Assembly (NCBI GenBank): GCA_002104905.1
Contig: MCFE01000246.1
Coordinates: forward strand, 1 to 64,000
DNA length: 64,000 nucleotides
Source: Basidiobolus meristosporus CBS 931.73
Taxonomy: Eukaryota > Basidiobolomycota > Basidiobolomycetes > Basidiobolales > Basidiobolaceae
Reading direction: 5' to 3'
Shown piece by piece: positions 31,663 to 41,048 of this stretch (position 1 is the stretch's first letter; each line of letters opens with the position of its first letter). The notes beneath the pieces were generated by a model that was not told the DNA's origin, ran no database searches, and saw only the letters and a list, made by a program, of their open reading frames with translations. Both the position numbers and the translations under genes were made by a program.

Positions 31663-33170
31663 GTATTTCTCTGGGCTTTATCTTTGAACACAATTGTGCT
31701 TCTTAGACTGCATTGTGTTCCTGTACTATTACACTGGGAAATGGCTCAATGCTTGGCTGTGACCTGAGATGCTTGAGCTATTTTTCCTTATACCTTTTCC
31801 TTTATCACTGCCAGGTCTTTCACTGCTACTTTGCCTGAATGCTTCTTGTAAAGAACCATGTTTTCTCCTGGAAAAATTCTGCTCTGACACATCTATTTTG
31901 GCCTGCTTGTCCCTTGCTGGCACTCTTCTGGCAACCTGATGTCTCTTTTCTGCTTGTTTTGAGCTCTCAACTGTAGTTGTGAAGGGCTTCTGTAAAATCA
32001 GCCGTTTTTTATCACTGACAGGTCCTTCACTGCTGCTTTGACTGGGTGCTTCTTGAGTGGTACTACACTTTTTCCTTGATACATGTTATGCTGGTGCATC
32101 CGTGTCTGCCTGCATCTCCCTAATTGGCAATCTTCCAGCTACTTGATGTCTCTTTGATGCTTGTCTGGAGCTTTTGGCCCTGCTTGTAACAGGATCTTGA
32201 GGAAGCCACTGGTTTTTAGCCATGGCACCCTTGTTTTTCTGCCTTTGATAATTTCTGCTGTTCTCAAGATGCTTCCTTAGCATACCAATGCTTGCCCAAA
32301 ATCTATTTGCCCATTTGAATTCAGGATAATGCTTATGTAACAAGTCAAGTGCATTCTGCTTGGCCTTGAGTTCCTGATGGTCCCATGGTATGCTGGCCTT
32401 AAGGTGATGGCATGCTAGACTTCTGACTGTCTCTTGTATATTAGACCACTCTGCATTATTGCACTCAATGGCTTCATGGATCTTCAATATCTTTTGATTT
32501 TTAGGCTTTAGTATTAGCACCACATTGTTTCCATCCCACTCTGTGATAGGTTTTTCTGTGAGCTTTATCTTTGGGCACTGTTGTTGTGCTTCAAAGGCTG
32601 AATGGTGCTCCTCTGCTGTTACATCAGGAAATGACTCAAATCTTGACTGTGACATTGAGCTACTTGAGTTCCTTCTTTGCAGCAAAGAGACCACTTTCTC
32701 TACATTGGATATTAATTGCTCAACATGTATTTTCTGCTCATCTTGTTTCTGGACTATTTCCGGATTTCTCTGGGCCATTGCATTTATCCTATCAGCCACT
32801 GCACCTAATTGCTTCATTAATGCTTTGGTATCAGCTGACAATATACTTGCTAATATGGGTGGTGGTGATGTTATCATGGCCACTTGCTGATCTTCAACTG
32901 AGGGTACCAATTTGCTACACTCTCATCTGCCTGAGCATAACAGTCAGCTTGTGACTCTGCAGAGGCTCTCAATTGCCTACTTGACTGAGAGCCTAAGGAG
33001 TCCGCATTATTATCTTCAATGGGCATACTCTCTGCAGGGCCTTTTTTGGATGTAGCCCCAATTGTTGCACTGAATGTCAAAGCAAGCTGTTGTCCAACTG
33101 TTCTTTGGTTTCCATCAGCGGTGGGGTTTGGTTGAGAACCAGACAACTTTGCTTTATTTTTTGGTGACAT
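31663..33170 (-). pseudogene. CACTA accessory protein gene (copy D)
   Basis: ATG at 33170. The order is: N-terminal Ser/Gln-rich region (SGSQPNPTADGN, TFSATIG); a frameshift near 32910; coiled coil (LMKQLGAVADRINAMAQRNPEIVQKQDE, then VVSLLQRRNSSSSM) at about 32830-32640; a central domain (KIKLTEKPITEWDG, LKPKNQKILKIHEAIECNNAEWSNIQ, HYPEFKWANRFWASIGMLRKHLENSRNYQRQ) at 32580-32250; and Ser/Lys-rich repeats with SDKGKG motifs (32200-31770). 31663-31770 carries a second, out-of-place copy of the KIK segment. No Pfam-type domain recognised. Divergently transcribed from the transposase across about 220 bp. Confidence 0.65.
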
Positions 33171-33392
33171 ATATATGGAAGTGAGTCAAACCAAAGGGGA
33201 AATAGTGTTACATATAGGTGTGTATGTGGTGCCACAACTTTATTTATAATGCTTTCTATGGCAGGTCATCATTGAATCTTATATTCATGTAGGTGCAATT
33301 TCTCAAATACAAGACTGTCTTGAGTTCACATGAGTATTGACCAAAAAGTGATAAAATAGCCTTAATTTGTCAATTGTCAAACTGTTTGCCCC
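33171..33392. promoter_or_regulatory. Divergent promoter region, CACTA copy D
   Basis: A 222-bp spacer between the two divergent start codons. It is nearly identical to 53467-53688 in copy C (shared CATATATATGGAAGTGAGTC and the AAAAGTGATA stretch). Conservation between copies supports regulatory content serving both genes. Confidence 0.5.
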
Positions 33393-34180
33393 ATGAACAA
33401 GACTACTTTGACTCAATGCTGTAAGAGAAGAGAAAAAAGACCATGAGGCTATTGTGGCAAGCCTCTCAGCCATGAAGCATGCAGACAGCATTGGAGGTAT
33501 TACAAGGATCATGGTCAGTGTTTTGCCACCAAAGTCATACTTAACCATTCATTGGTAATATTATACCAATGTTATCTTGCCAGCCAGTTGATACTTTGGT
33601 ATTGGCACCTAGCTGTCTTTGTCACCTTGTACAAACTGAGTCATATCAGTTTGTGATGCCTTTAGGCTCACCTCAGCCTTCTGATTATGGCATGCAGAGT
33701 GATAGCTCTGACAAAGAAGGTTTACTGATGGATTTTGAGCCTATCTCCCCTAACAACAGTACTACGTATTAGCCCTGTCAAATCCCTATATGCAATGAGA
33801 CAACAACTGTTGAAACAAATTCCAAGGATACTCTATGGAGCCAAGTGAGCCCAGTAATCCATCCACTGGGGAATGATGCAATGTTGTGGCTAGAGAAGTG
33901 GCACATTTCTATCAATATCAGTAATGGGTGCTTTAAGGATTTATTACTCATTATTGCCAAATCATACTGGAATGCAACTTACCATGTACATGGTACAAGT
34001 GGACAGCTGTCATGTGGCTAGCACAGATACGATCCAGAGACTGTCCTGATTCCAGCATGTGTCAAATGTTGCAAGGCATTCACATCCAAAAATGATACCA
34101 TTGCAATGTGTCCAAATTGTCAAGAATCCACCATCATTGAGGCAAAATATTGTTCACACTGCAGATATATTTTGGTCATA

Positions 34181-35400
34181 TGTCGTGTTGTATTATTATT
34201 AGTTTGGGGCTTGTTCTACAATGTAGAGGCCAATCAACAATATACAACAACTTCCGGTATGCTAATACTGAAATAGTTTATTGGGAGTTTGATATACCAA
34301 TAGAAGATATAACTTTCACTAATTTCCTCAATCTTAGGCGTCAAAATATACTGTAGGCAGTGTTTATCACTTCTACAGCAGTATTCTGACCTTCTGTCAA
34401 CTAATGTGCGTATTTACTTTGATAGTAACACTTTCCTTATTTGGAAGTCACTTTCATTTCTGAGAAAATATTTCCGAATATGAAAATTCTGAGCTCCCTT
34501 TTAACCTAAAGAGGTGTGTTGTAGAAGTCTCTAAAGGGGTCTTTAGACTGAAGAGGTGTCTAAAGGGGTGTCTTTAGAGTAAAGGGGCTTCTTGTAGTGG
34601 TCTCCAAAGTGGACTTTACACTAAAGGGGTGCATAAAGGGGCTTCTTTTGAGTAAAGGGGTCTCTAAAGGGGTCTTTAGACTAAAGGGGTGTCTTTAGAG
34701 TAAAGGGGCTTCTGAGAGGGGACTTTTCTGACAGATAAGTGGCAGTTTCTTGTAGAACTTAGATTGGATTCTTGTGAACTTTGCAGTCTCTTTACGGATG
34801 TAATACTGATCAAAGTCAGAATACTCAACAGTGCAAGTGATGCAGGGGAAGTCTTATAACCACTAAACTTGTAATTGTAGTGTGGAGATTCTGGAAAGAG
34901 AGGCTCCCTCTTTATTTTTCAGCTGGGGAAGTCATATACATGAAAATTCTGAAGGATCAGAAGATTTTGAATGATTGCGCAAGCAATACATGTGATACAA
35001 AGCTAAAATCTCACAGTGGCACAGATCATACATAGGTGCAGCACCTGTGAAAATTTCACGTGATTTGATTGGCTGATCTAAAAGTTACACGTGATCAAAG
35101 TCACCATAGTAATCCTAGCAATAAGGCATAGTATGTATAATAATTGGACTCTTTTGGTCGTAACTCCTCAAGTACTGCTTCAAATGAGCTGTAACTTGAA
35201 ACATGTGTTGGCTACTACGTCTTCTGTATGACATAATATTTCTGGGTGGATTGCCGGTCAGGGTTTGGAGCATTTGTCCTTCAAAGTTGGAAATTCTTGA
35301 TCTTTCACTTGTGTGTTACAATAGCAAAAAGCAAAATAAAGAAATGAGTGCAATATTGGTTTAGAGATATTGTAGTAATGGAATACTTTCCATTACCACA
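34181..35400 (-). mobile_element. Solo Gypsy-B LTR (expanded, 1220 bp)
   Basis: Reverse orientation: TGTCGTGTTGTATT at 34181 to CATTACCACA at 35400. It is homologous to LTRs 38757-39841 (1085 bp) and 45590-46612 (1023 bp), but longer because the CTAAAGGGGTGTCTTTAGAG-type minisatellite (34505-34720) is expanded. Flanks CATA/GATA may be a mutated 4-bp duplication. There is no internal region. Confidence 0.85.
34505..34720. repeat. LTR minisatellite (TAAAGGGGTGTCTTTAGA-type)
   Basis: Degenerate units built from TAAAGGGG and TCTTTAGA alternate about ten times. The array is shorter in the LTRs at 39430-39530 and 46270-46320, so copy number differs between LTR copies. Confidence 0.7.
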
Positions 35401-36420
35401 GATACCCCAGCCATCAGCAAGATAGCAGGTTTTTCCGGGCACAATGGACAGTATTGCTGTTGAATGTGTGAGATCCAGGGGATTTATTCCATAACTCACA
35501 CACATTATTATTACCCAAACACCAGCACTAAGAACATCATCCTTCCACAAAGAGAACGTACAGAAGTCAGCATGCAATTGCAGGAAAGTTGGTAAGCTAT
35601 AAGCCATTGGCTGGAATGTGGAACCAATTGGAACCAAAGATACTTAAGATAGAGGGTATCTGTTGGAGCAAAAGCTTTCCACTGGGAGCAATGCATTTGC
35701 TTTTCAACAATATCCCAATAATGATGACAAAGTTGTACATGGGGCATTTCAAGCTAAATGTGCCCTTTAGGATACTGGAGAAATTTGAAAGAATTGGCAC
35801 AATATTACAGAGTATCTGCTACCCTAAGTACTTCTCACAGGCTTCAATTAATACTAATATGCATATGCTACAATACAAATGCAAAGACTGAATGATCTGG
35901 ATATGTACTTATTCAAGTGGCGTTCTGAAGCCATTCCTACTGAGAATACATTGGAAGCATTGGGAGTCATATGTGGACATTGTAGGAGTATTTATCCAGA
36001 AGCAGATCACCAATGCCAACTTGATGCATCTACAGCTGTTGTGTGAGGAGTTTGTGACAGGATTTGAGCTGCAATGCTACAAACATAGAGCTGAACATGT
36101 AGGCCTCTGCCCACTACTGTATCCATTCTCTACTCCATCTTGCATGGTGTGTAGAGAATACTGCGCTTTGCTTCACCTTTTGGGAGTTTCCTATGGAGCA
36201 GATGTGCGGGGAGATAGGAAGACAAGTCAAGTTGCAGGTAATACCATATCCCAATCTCATCAAGAATATTACCTTCAAGTCCATCATTGATGTGATGAGT
36301 TGGCACATGGAGGACAGCCAGGAAGAGTTGGAATATACCATGGACAAATATGCACAAGGAGACACCTATGCCTATGGAATGAAGAAGCTAAGCAGCACCA
36401 ATGTTTGGGAAATCAGTTAA

Positions 36421-37352
36421 GTAATGCAAACTTGTGCTGGGTGAAACAAGCAACTAGTTTGTAGCAGGAAAACTCTTCCAAGGTATGCTAGATTTCTCAT
36501 GGTCACAAGCCAACTTCTACACCATGCTATACAGAATTTACACAAGCAAAAGACAGTGCACACCTATTTGGGGGACTAGAATCTAGTAGGTAGAAGGAAT
36601 TTATTGGCTAAATACCAATAAACTCTTTGCAGATATTCAGGTGGAATCCATGGCAGAAGTGGCAACAACCAAGCATATGCTTGCAAGATGTATATGTTAC
36701 CAGCAGCACAAGATATGTGGCAACTTTGCAAGAATCACACTAAAAGCCATAAAGTTGAGGTGATAGAAGTTTGTCAATTAAGGCATGTGTGCATATTTGT
36801 AGAGGTTAGTAAGCAGGAGGCCATAGTATTTTTTGATTCAAACTATATGTGGAATACTTAAGGTAGTAGTGGGTAAGCAAATAAAGATGGGTGATATTAT
36901 AGTGGAATATATGAATTTCACTAAGGGAGGTAGAATATGGAAACACCATTAGGTAAATTGGTACAGTAGCATTGAACAGAACCAGCTGTGGGCTGTCATA
37001 CTGCCAATTAATGCCGTCAGAGTCTTCCTGTGAGGTCATCAAGTACCATCCAGTTTCTTGCCATCTAAGGCAATTGGTTATCCTGGCCAATTGGATCCAC
37101 TTAAAATAGTTATAGTGCACTAAAAGATTGCAACAATTCCATGCAAATATTGTCACAGCACCAATTAAATCTTGTCAAGTATTATCCCTTTATTTGGTGG
37201 TAAAATTAGCAGAACATTGTTGTGATCCTGTCATGAGATTGTTAGGAGGGTTGCTAATTCCAAGCTGCAGGTATTACAATGGTCTCTAAATGGTATCATG
37301 ATGGCAGATACAGATTGGATCCATCCATGATATCAAATTATTTTTCATAGGG
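36421..37352 (+). mobile_element. CACTA copy D 3' non-coding tail and right terminus
   Basis: About 930 bp between the transposase stop and the right terminal repeat (ATTATTTTTCATAGGG ending 37352). It is homologous to 55924-56855. No credible coding. The subterminal block GTGATCCTGTCATGAGATTG (37221-) recurs before every right terminus in this window. Confidence 0.7.
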
Positions 37353-37874
37353 TATGTTTGCAAGAGGTATATATTACCAGCAGTACACAGTATATGGCAG
37401 CTTTGCAAGTATCACGCTAAAAAGCCATAAAGTTAAGGTCATAGAAGTACATCAATTGTGGCAAGTGTGTGCATTTATAGAGGTTAGTAAGTATGAGGCC
37501 ACAGTTTTTTTTGACTCAAACTATATGTAGAATACCCAAGGTTGCAGTGGGTAAGCAAATAAAGAGGGGTTAATCCACATTGGAATATATGAATTGCACA
37601 AGGGGAGGTAGAAAAAGGAAATACCATTTGGTGAATTAATACAGTGATATTGTACAGAGCAAGCTGTAGGCCACAATACTGCCATGATAATGCCATCAGA
37701 GACTTGCATTGAGGCCATTGAAACACAGTCAAGTTTCTTACCATTGAAGGCAAATGGATGTACTGGCCAGTTGGATCCATTTAAAGTAGTTGCAGAGCAC
37801 ATTAATATTGCAACAATGCCATGCAAATATTACCACAGCACCAATCAAACCCTGTCAAGTTTTTAACTTCATTC
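37353..37874 (+). mobile_element. CACTA tail fragment E (first part)
   Basis: Begins flush after the terminus of copy D and matches the tail from 56182 onward. It is interrupted by Copia-A at 37875; the rest resumes at 50613 with the 5-bp duplication CATTC/CATTT. Confidence 0.75.
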
Positions 37875-38221
37875 TGTTGTAAGAGTCTTGGAGATATTGG
37901 AAGTGATTGGGAGCACAAGTTGATTATATGGCTTTCACTTAATGTTTATTGGATGTAAAGTAGTCTTGATACTTTTGCATGGTCTTGGCATAACAAGCAC
38001 ATAAAATAGGTTAAGAAAGGTCCCAAGAACATCTGTGCAAAGTTTGGCGCTGTTTGGACAACTTTGAGAATTTTCATGTTCTGGGTACCTGGTATTTTGG
38101 TGGAAATATTCTAAGTAAATCCCAACAAGGAATTTGGTCAGCATTCTCTAGGATTTGAAGGTAATAATCTTAGTGACTAAGTTAGGTGAATATTTAGGTG
38201 GAATTCTAAATTTTCACAACA
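37875..38221 (-). repeat. Copia-A 3' LTR (copy 3)
   Basis: 347 bp in reverse orientation, TGTTGTAAGAGTCTTGG to TTCACAACA, followed by the reversed purine tract CTCCCACTC. Confidence 0.9.
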
Positions 38222-38286
38222 CTCCCACTCAGCTAAATGTTCATACAAACTTGTCTTAATTTTGACCTAAGATATCCTCACTTATC

Positions 38287-38756
38287 TCAAGCTAATGGTT
38301 TGGTAAATATGTCTGCAATCATTTCATCTGTACAACAGTAAACTAAGCTAACTAAGTTATTCTCTATAGCTTCATGTATAAAATGAAGACTAATATCTAT
38401 GTGCTTGGCTCTAGCATGAAAAGTTGAATTTCTACCTAGCTGTATACATCCTTGATTATCTTGAAATAAAGAAATAGGCATTTTTTGACATAGGCCTAAA
38501 TCTGTAAAAAGCTTTTGTAACCACATTGCTTCTTTTGTAGCTTCACAGACTGTCATATACTCTGCCTCTGTGGTAGAAAGTGCTACAGTTGGTTGCTTTC
38601 TTGAATTCCATGAAATGGCTCCTTTACAGTAAAGAAAGGTGTATCCTGTGGTGGATCTTCTGTCTTCCAAATTTTTTCCCCAATCAGCACAAGAGTATCC
38701 CACAAGATCCTGTTCTGAGTCCTTATAAGTGTATCTTAAGCAGATATCAGCAGTTC
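38287..38756 (-). pseudogene. Copia-A RNase H segment (copy 3, 3' part)
   Basis: The minus-strand frame, ending at 38287, is the copia RNase H: GYSCADWGKNLEDRRSTTGYTF, then KQPTVALSTTEAEYM and the C-terminal TKPLA. It is the end of the polyprotein; its upstream continuation is at 46617, on the other side of Gypsy-B, with GTTC duplicated at the junctions. This segment is intact except for the interruption. Confidence 0.9.
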
Positions 38757-39841
38757 TGTGGTAATGGAAAGTATTCCATTACTACAATATCTCTAAACCA
38801 ATATTGCACTCATTTCTTTATTTTGCCTTTTGCTATTGTAACACACAAGTGAAAGATCAAGAATTTCCAACTTTGATGAACTAATGCTCCAGACCCCAAC
38901 AAGCAATCCACCCAAGAATATTATGTCATACAGAACTCGTAGTAGCCAACACATGTTTCAAATTACAGCTCATTTGAAGCAGTACTTAAGGAGCTATGAC
39001 CAAAAGAGTCCAACTATTATATATACTATGCCTTATTGCTAGGATTACTATGGTGACTTTAATTGCATGTAACTTTTAGATCAGCCAATCAAATCACGTG
39101 ACATTTTTACAGGTGCTGCGCCTATATCTGATCTGCGCCACTGCAAAATTTTAGCTTCATATCACGTGTATTGCTTGCGCAATTGCCCAAAAACTTTGAT
39201 CCTTCAAAATTTTCATATATATGACTTCCCCAGCCAAAAAATAAAGGGAGAGCCTCTCTTTCCAGAATCTCCACACTACAATTACAAGCTTAAAGGTTAT
39301 AAGACTTCCCCTGCATCACTTGCGCTGTTGAGTATTCTGACTTTGATTGGTACTACATCAGTAAAGAGACTGCAAAGCTCACAAGAATCCAATCTAAGTT
39401 CTACAAGAAACTACCACTTTTCTGTCGGAAAAGTCCCCTCTAAGAAACCCCTTTACTCTAAAGACGCCCCTTTAGGTCTAAAGACCCCTTTAGAGACTTC
39501 TACAACACACCCCTTTAGGTTAAAGGGGAGTTCAGAATTTCCATATTAGGAAATATTTTCTCAGAAAGAAAAGTGACTTCCAAATAAGCAAAAGTTACTA
39601 TAAAAGTAAATAAGCCCATTAGTTGACAGAAGGTCAGAACACTGCTGTAGAAGTGATAAACACTGCCTACAGTATATTTTGAGCCCAAGATTGAGGAAAT
39701 TAGTGAAAGTTATATCTTCTATAGGTATATCAAACTCCCAATAAACTATTTCAGTATTAGCATACTGGAAGCTGTTGTATATTGTTGATTAGCCTCTACA
39801 TTGTAGAACAAGCCCCAAACTAATCATAATACAACACAACA
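38757..39841 (+). repeat. Gypsy-B 5' LTR
   Basis: 1085 bp. It contains a CCAAT box, two CACGTG motifs, a TATA-like CATATATATG (39214-39223), AATAAA just downstream, and a TTTAG/AAAGG minisatellite near 39430-39530. It is nearly identical to the 3' LTR except for a ~62-bp deletion in the latter. Confidence 0.93.
39085..39223 (+). promoter_or_regulatory. Gypsy-B LTR promoter: CCAAT box, two E-boxes, TATA
   Basis: CCAAT at 39085-39089; CACGTG at 39095-39100 and 39163-39168 (68 bp apart); TATA-like CATATATATG at 39214. Both CACGTG motifs keep the same spacing in the 3' LTR (45928 and 45996) and both occur in the solo LTR (near 35060-35095). CACGTG is the core of bHLH sites; the assignment of a factor is not possible here. 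Confidence 0.5.
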
Positions 39842-39846
39842 AGAAT

Positions 39847-39862
39847 TTGGTGGAGGACCTGG
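39847..39862 (+). other. Candidate primer binding site, Gypsy-B
   Basis: TTGGTGGAGGACCTGG lies a few bases after the 5' LTR end and starts TGG as expected for pairing with a tRNA CCA end. I cannot name the tRNA. Confidence 0.4.
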
Positions 39863-39908
39863 GTAGTTTGAACCTTTCACTACACAAGCATCAAAAAACA
39901 TCACAAGA

Positions 39909-40315
39909 ATGACCAATACACCACTCCCAGAGTTAATAGCCACTTTTAAAGGTGTCATTCCAGTAAAACTCCCAGGAGAGAATGTTACTGAGTTTCTAGA
40001 AGAGTTTAACAATATAGCTGCAGCATTTGAGCTATCACACAAGAACAAAATCCAGTTGTTTCCCTTTCTCTGTGAAGTTGAAGTATCAAGATTCTTACAA
40101 AGTTTGGACCCATTTAAGATATCTATTGGCGCTAACTATAACAGGGACACTGCTCAACAAGCTATTTTAGCTGAGTACCAAAAGGAAGCACAGTTTGTTA
40201 TACTAAATGAGCTAGAAATGCCTTACAACAAGACCCAACCTTTGCAGAAGTACATTCAGAAGTTTGAGTCAAAAGCAAGGCATGCTGAAGCAGCTATTGG
40301 AATTCCAAGATATTA
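39909..40315 (+). pseudogene. Gypsy-B gag, 5' part
   Basis: ATG 39909. The open frame of 135 codons contains a Gag-type helical region (PLPELIATFKGVIPVKLPG.., EEFNNIAAAFELS, QKYIQKFESKARHAE). It ends at TAG 40314-40316, where the T and A are the target duplication of the foldback MITE and the G is its first base. On the far side (41049 onward) the reading continues in the phase expected if one TA and the MITE are removed. Confidence 0.8.
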
Positions 40316-41046
40316 GACTTGTTCCGTTGGATAGTGCCACATTAAGCCATGAATGCCAAATGATGCTATAGTGTACCAGAGAGGTCAAGTGAGCCTATAC
40401 TTGGCCACAGAGTGTGAAACATAGCTCTGCATCTTCATGTAAAGCAGCCCCTGTGTTTCACCCATTGTGTTGGGGAAAATTCATTTTTTGACCTTTTTTT
40501 GTGGATCAATGTAGCTCAGGATGTGTGAGAGCACAGGAAAACTGAAGATATGCATCTGGTACTCAATACCCATGGCACTCTGAATCTAGCTCCTGTAGCT
40601 TGTATCATGTCACAAAAATGAATGGCATTATCTTGGTCCACTGGTACTATCTGGCACTATATTTAAATATTAGCCCTAAAGTAAGATCTATACAAAGCAC
40701 TTATAGTGCCAGATAGTACCAGTGGACCAAGATAGTGCCATTCATCTTTGTGACATGATACAAGCTACAGGAGCTAGATTCAGAGTGCCATGGGTATTGA
40801 GTACCAGATGCATATCTTCAGTTCTCCTGTGCTCTAACATATCCTGCACAACATTGATCCAAAAAAAAAGGTCAAAAAATGGATATTCTCCAACACAATG
40901 GGTGAAACACAGGGGCTGCTTTGCATGAAGATGCGGAGCTATGTTTCACACCCTGTGGCCAGGTAGAGGCTCAATTGGCCTCTCTGGCACACTATGGCAT
41001 CATTTGGCACTCATAGCTCAATGTGGCACTATCCAACAGAACAGTC
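40316..41046. mobile_element. Foldback MITE with ~340-bp inverted arms and TA duplication
   Basis: The left arm (40316 to about 40660) and right arm (about 40703 to 41046) are inverted copies; for example GGATAGTGCCACATT near the left end matches AATGTGGCACTATCC near the right. A ~40-bp loop separates them. Ends are GACTTGTTCCG and GAACAGTC; TA is duplicated at 40314-40315 and 41047-41048. There is no coding capacity. TA duplication and end sequence suggest a non-autonomous Tc1/mariner-type element. It shares its terminus with the MITE at 50122-50390. Confidence 0.9.
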
Positions 41047-41048
41047 TA

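Larger units (their letters stand above)
33393..36420 (+). pseudogene. CACTA (Tnp2-like) transposase gene, copy D, interrupted by a solo LTR
   Basis: Same gene as 53689-55923. ATG 33393; an early TGA (at a Cys codon) follows the start. The zinc-ribbon region (ACVKCCKAF..CPNC..CSHC) is better preserved here than in copy C. At 34181-35400 a Gypsy-B solo LTR replaces about 430 bp that in copy C include the first catalytic Asp region. 35401 onward resumes at the GDTPA-equivalent (ATACCCCAGCCATCAGC). A TGA at 35889 replaces the Trp of KCKDWM; a 1-base insertion near 36110 shifts the frame; the end (MEQMCGEIGRQV to NVWEIS) is preserved. Non-functional. Confidence 0.85.

Noticed and set aside
35305-35637. 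Minus-strand frames opposite the transposase at 35305-36365 and 54787-55868
   Set aside because: They are the complementary strand of the Tnp2-like coding region, and recur in both copies only because the sense sequence is shared.
40316-41046. Long inverted repeat as a cruciform regulatory element of the retrotransposon
   Set aside because: TA duplication, a terminal sequence shared with another MITE, and frame restoration on removal show it is an insertion.
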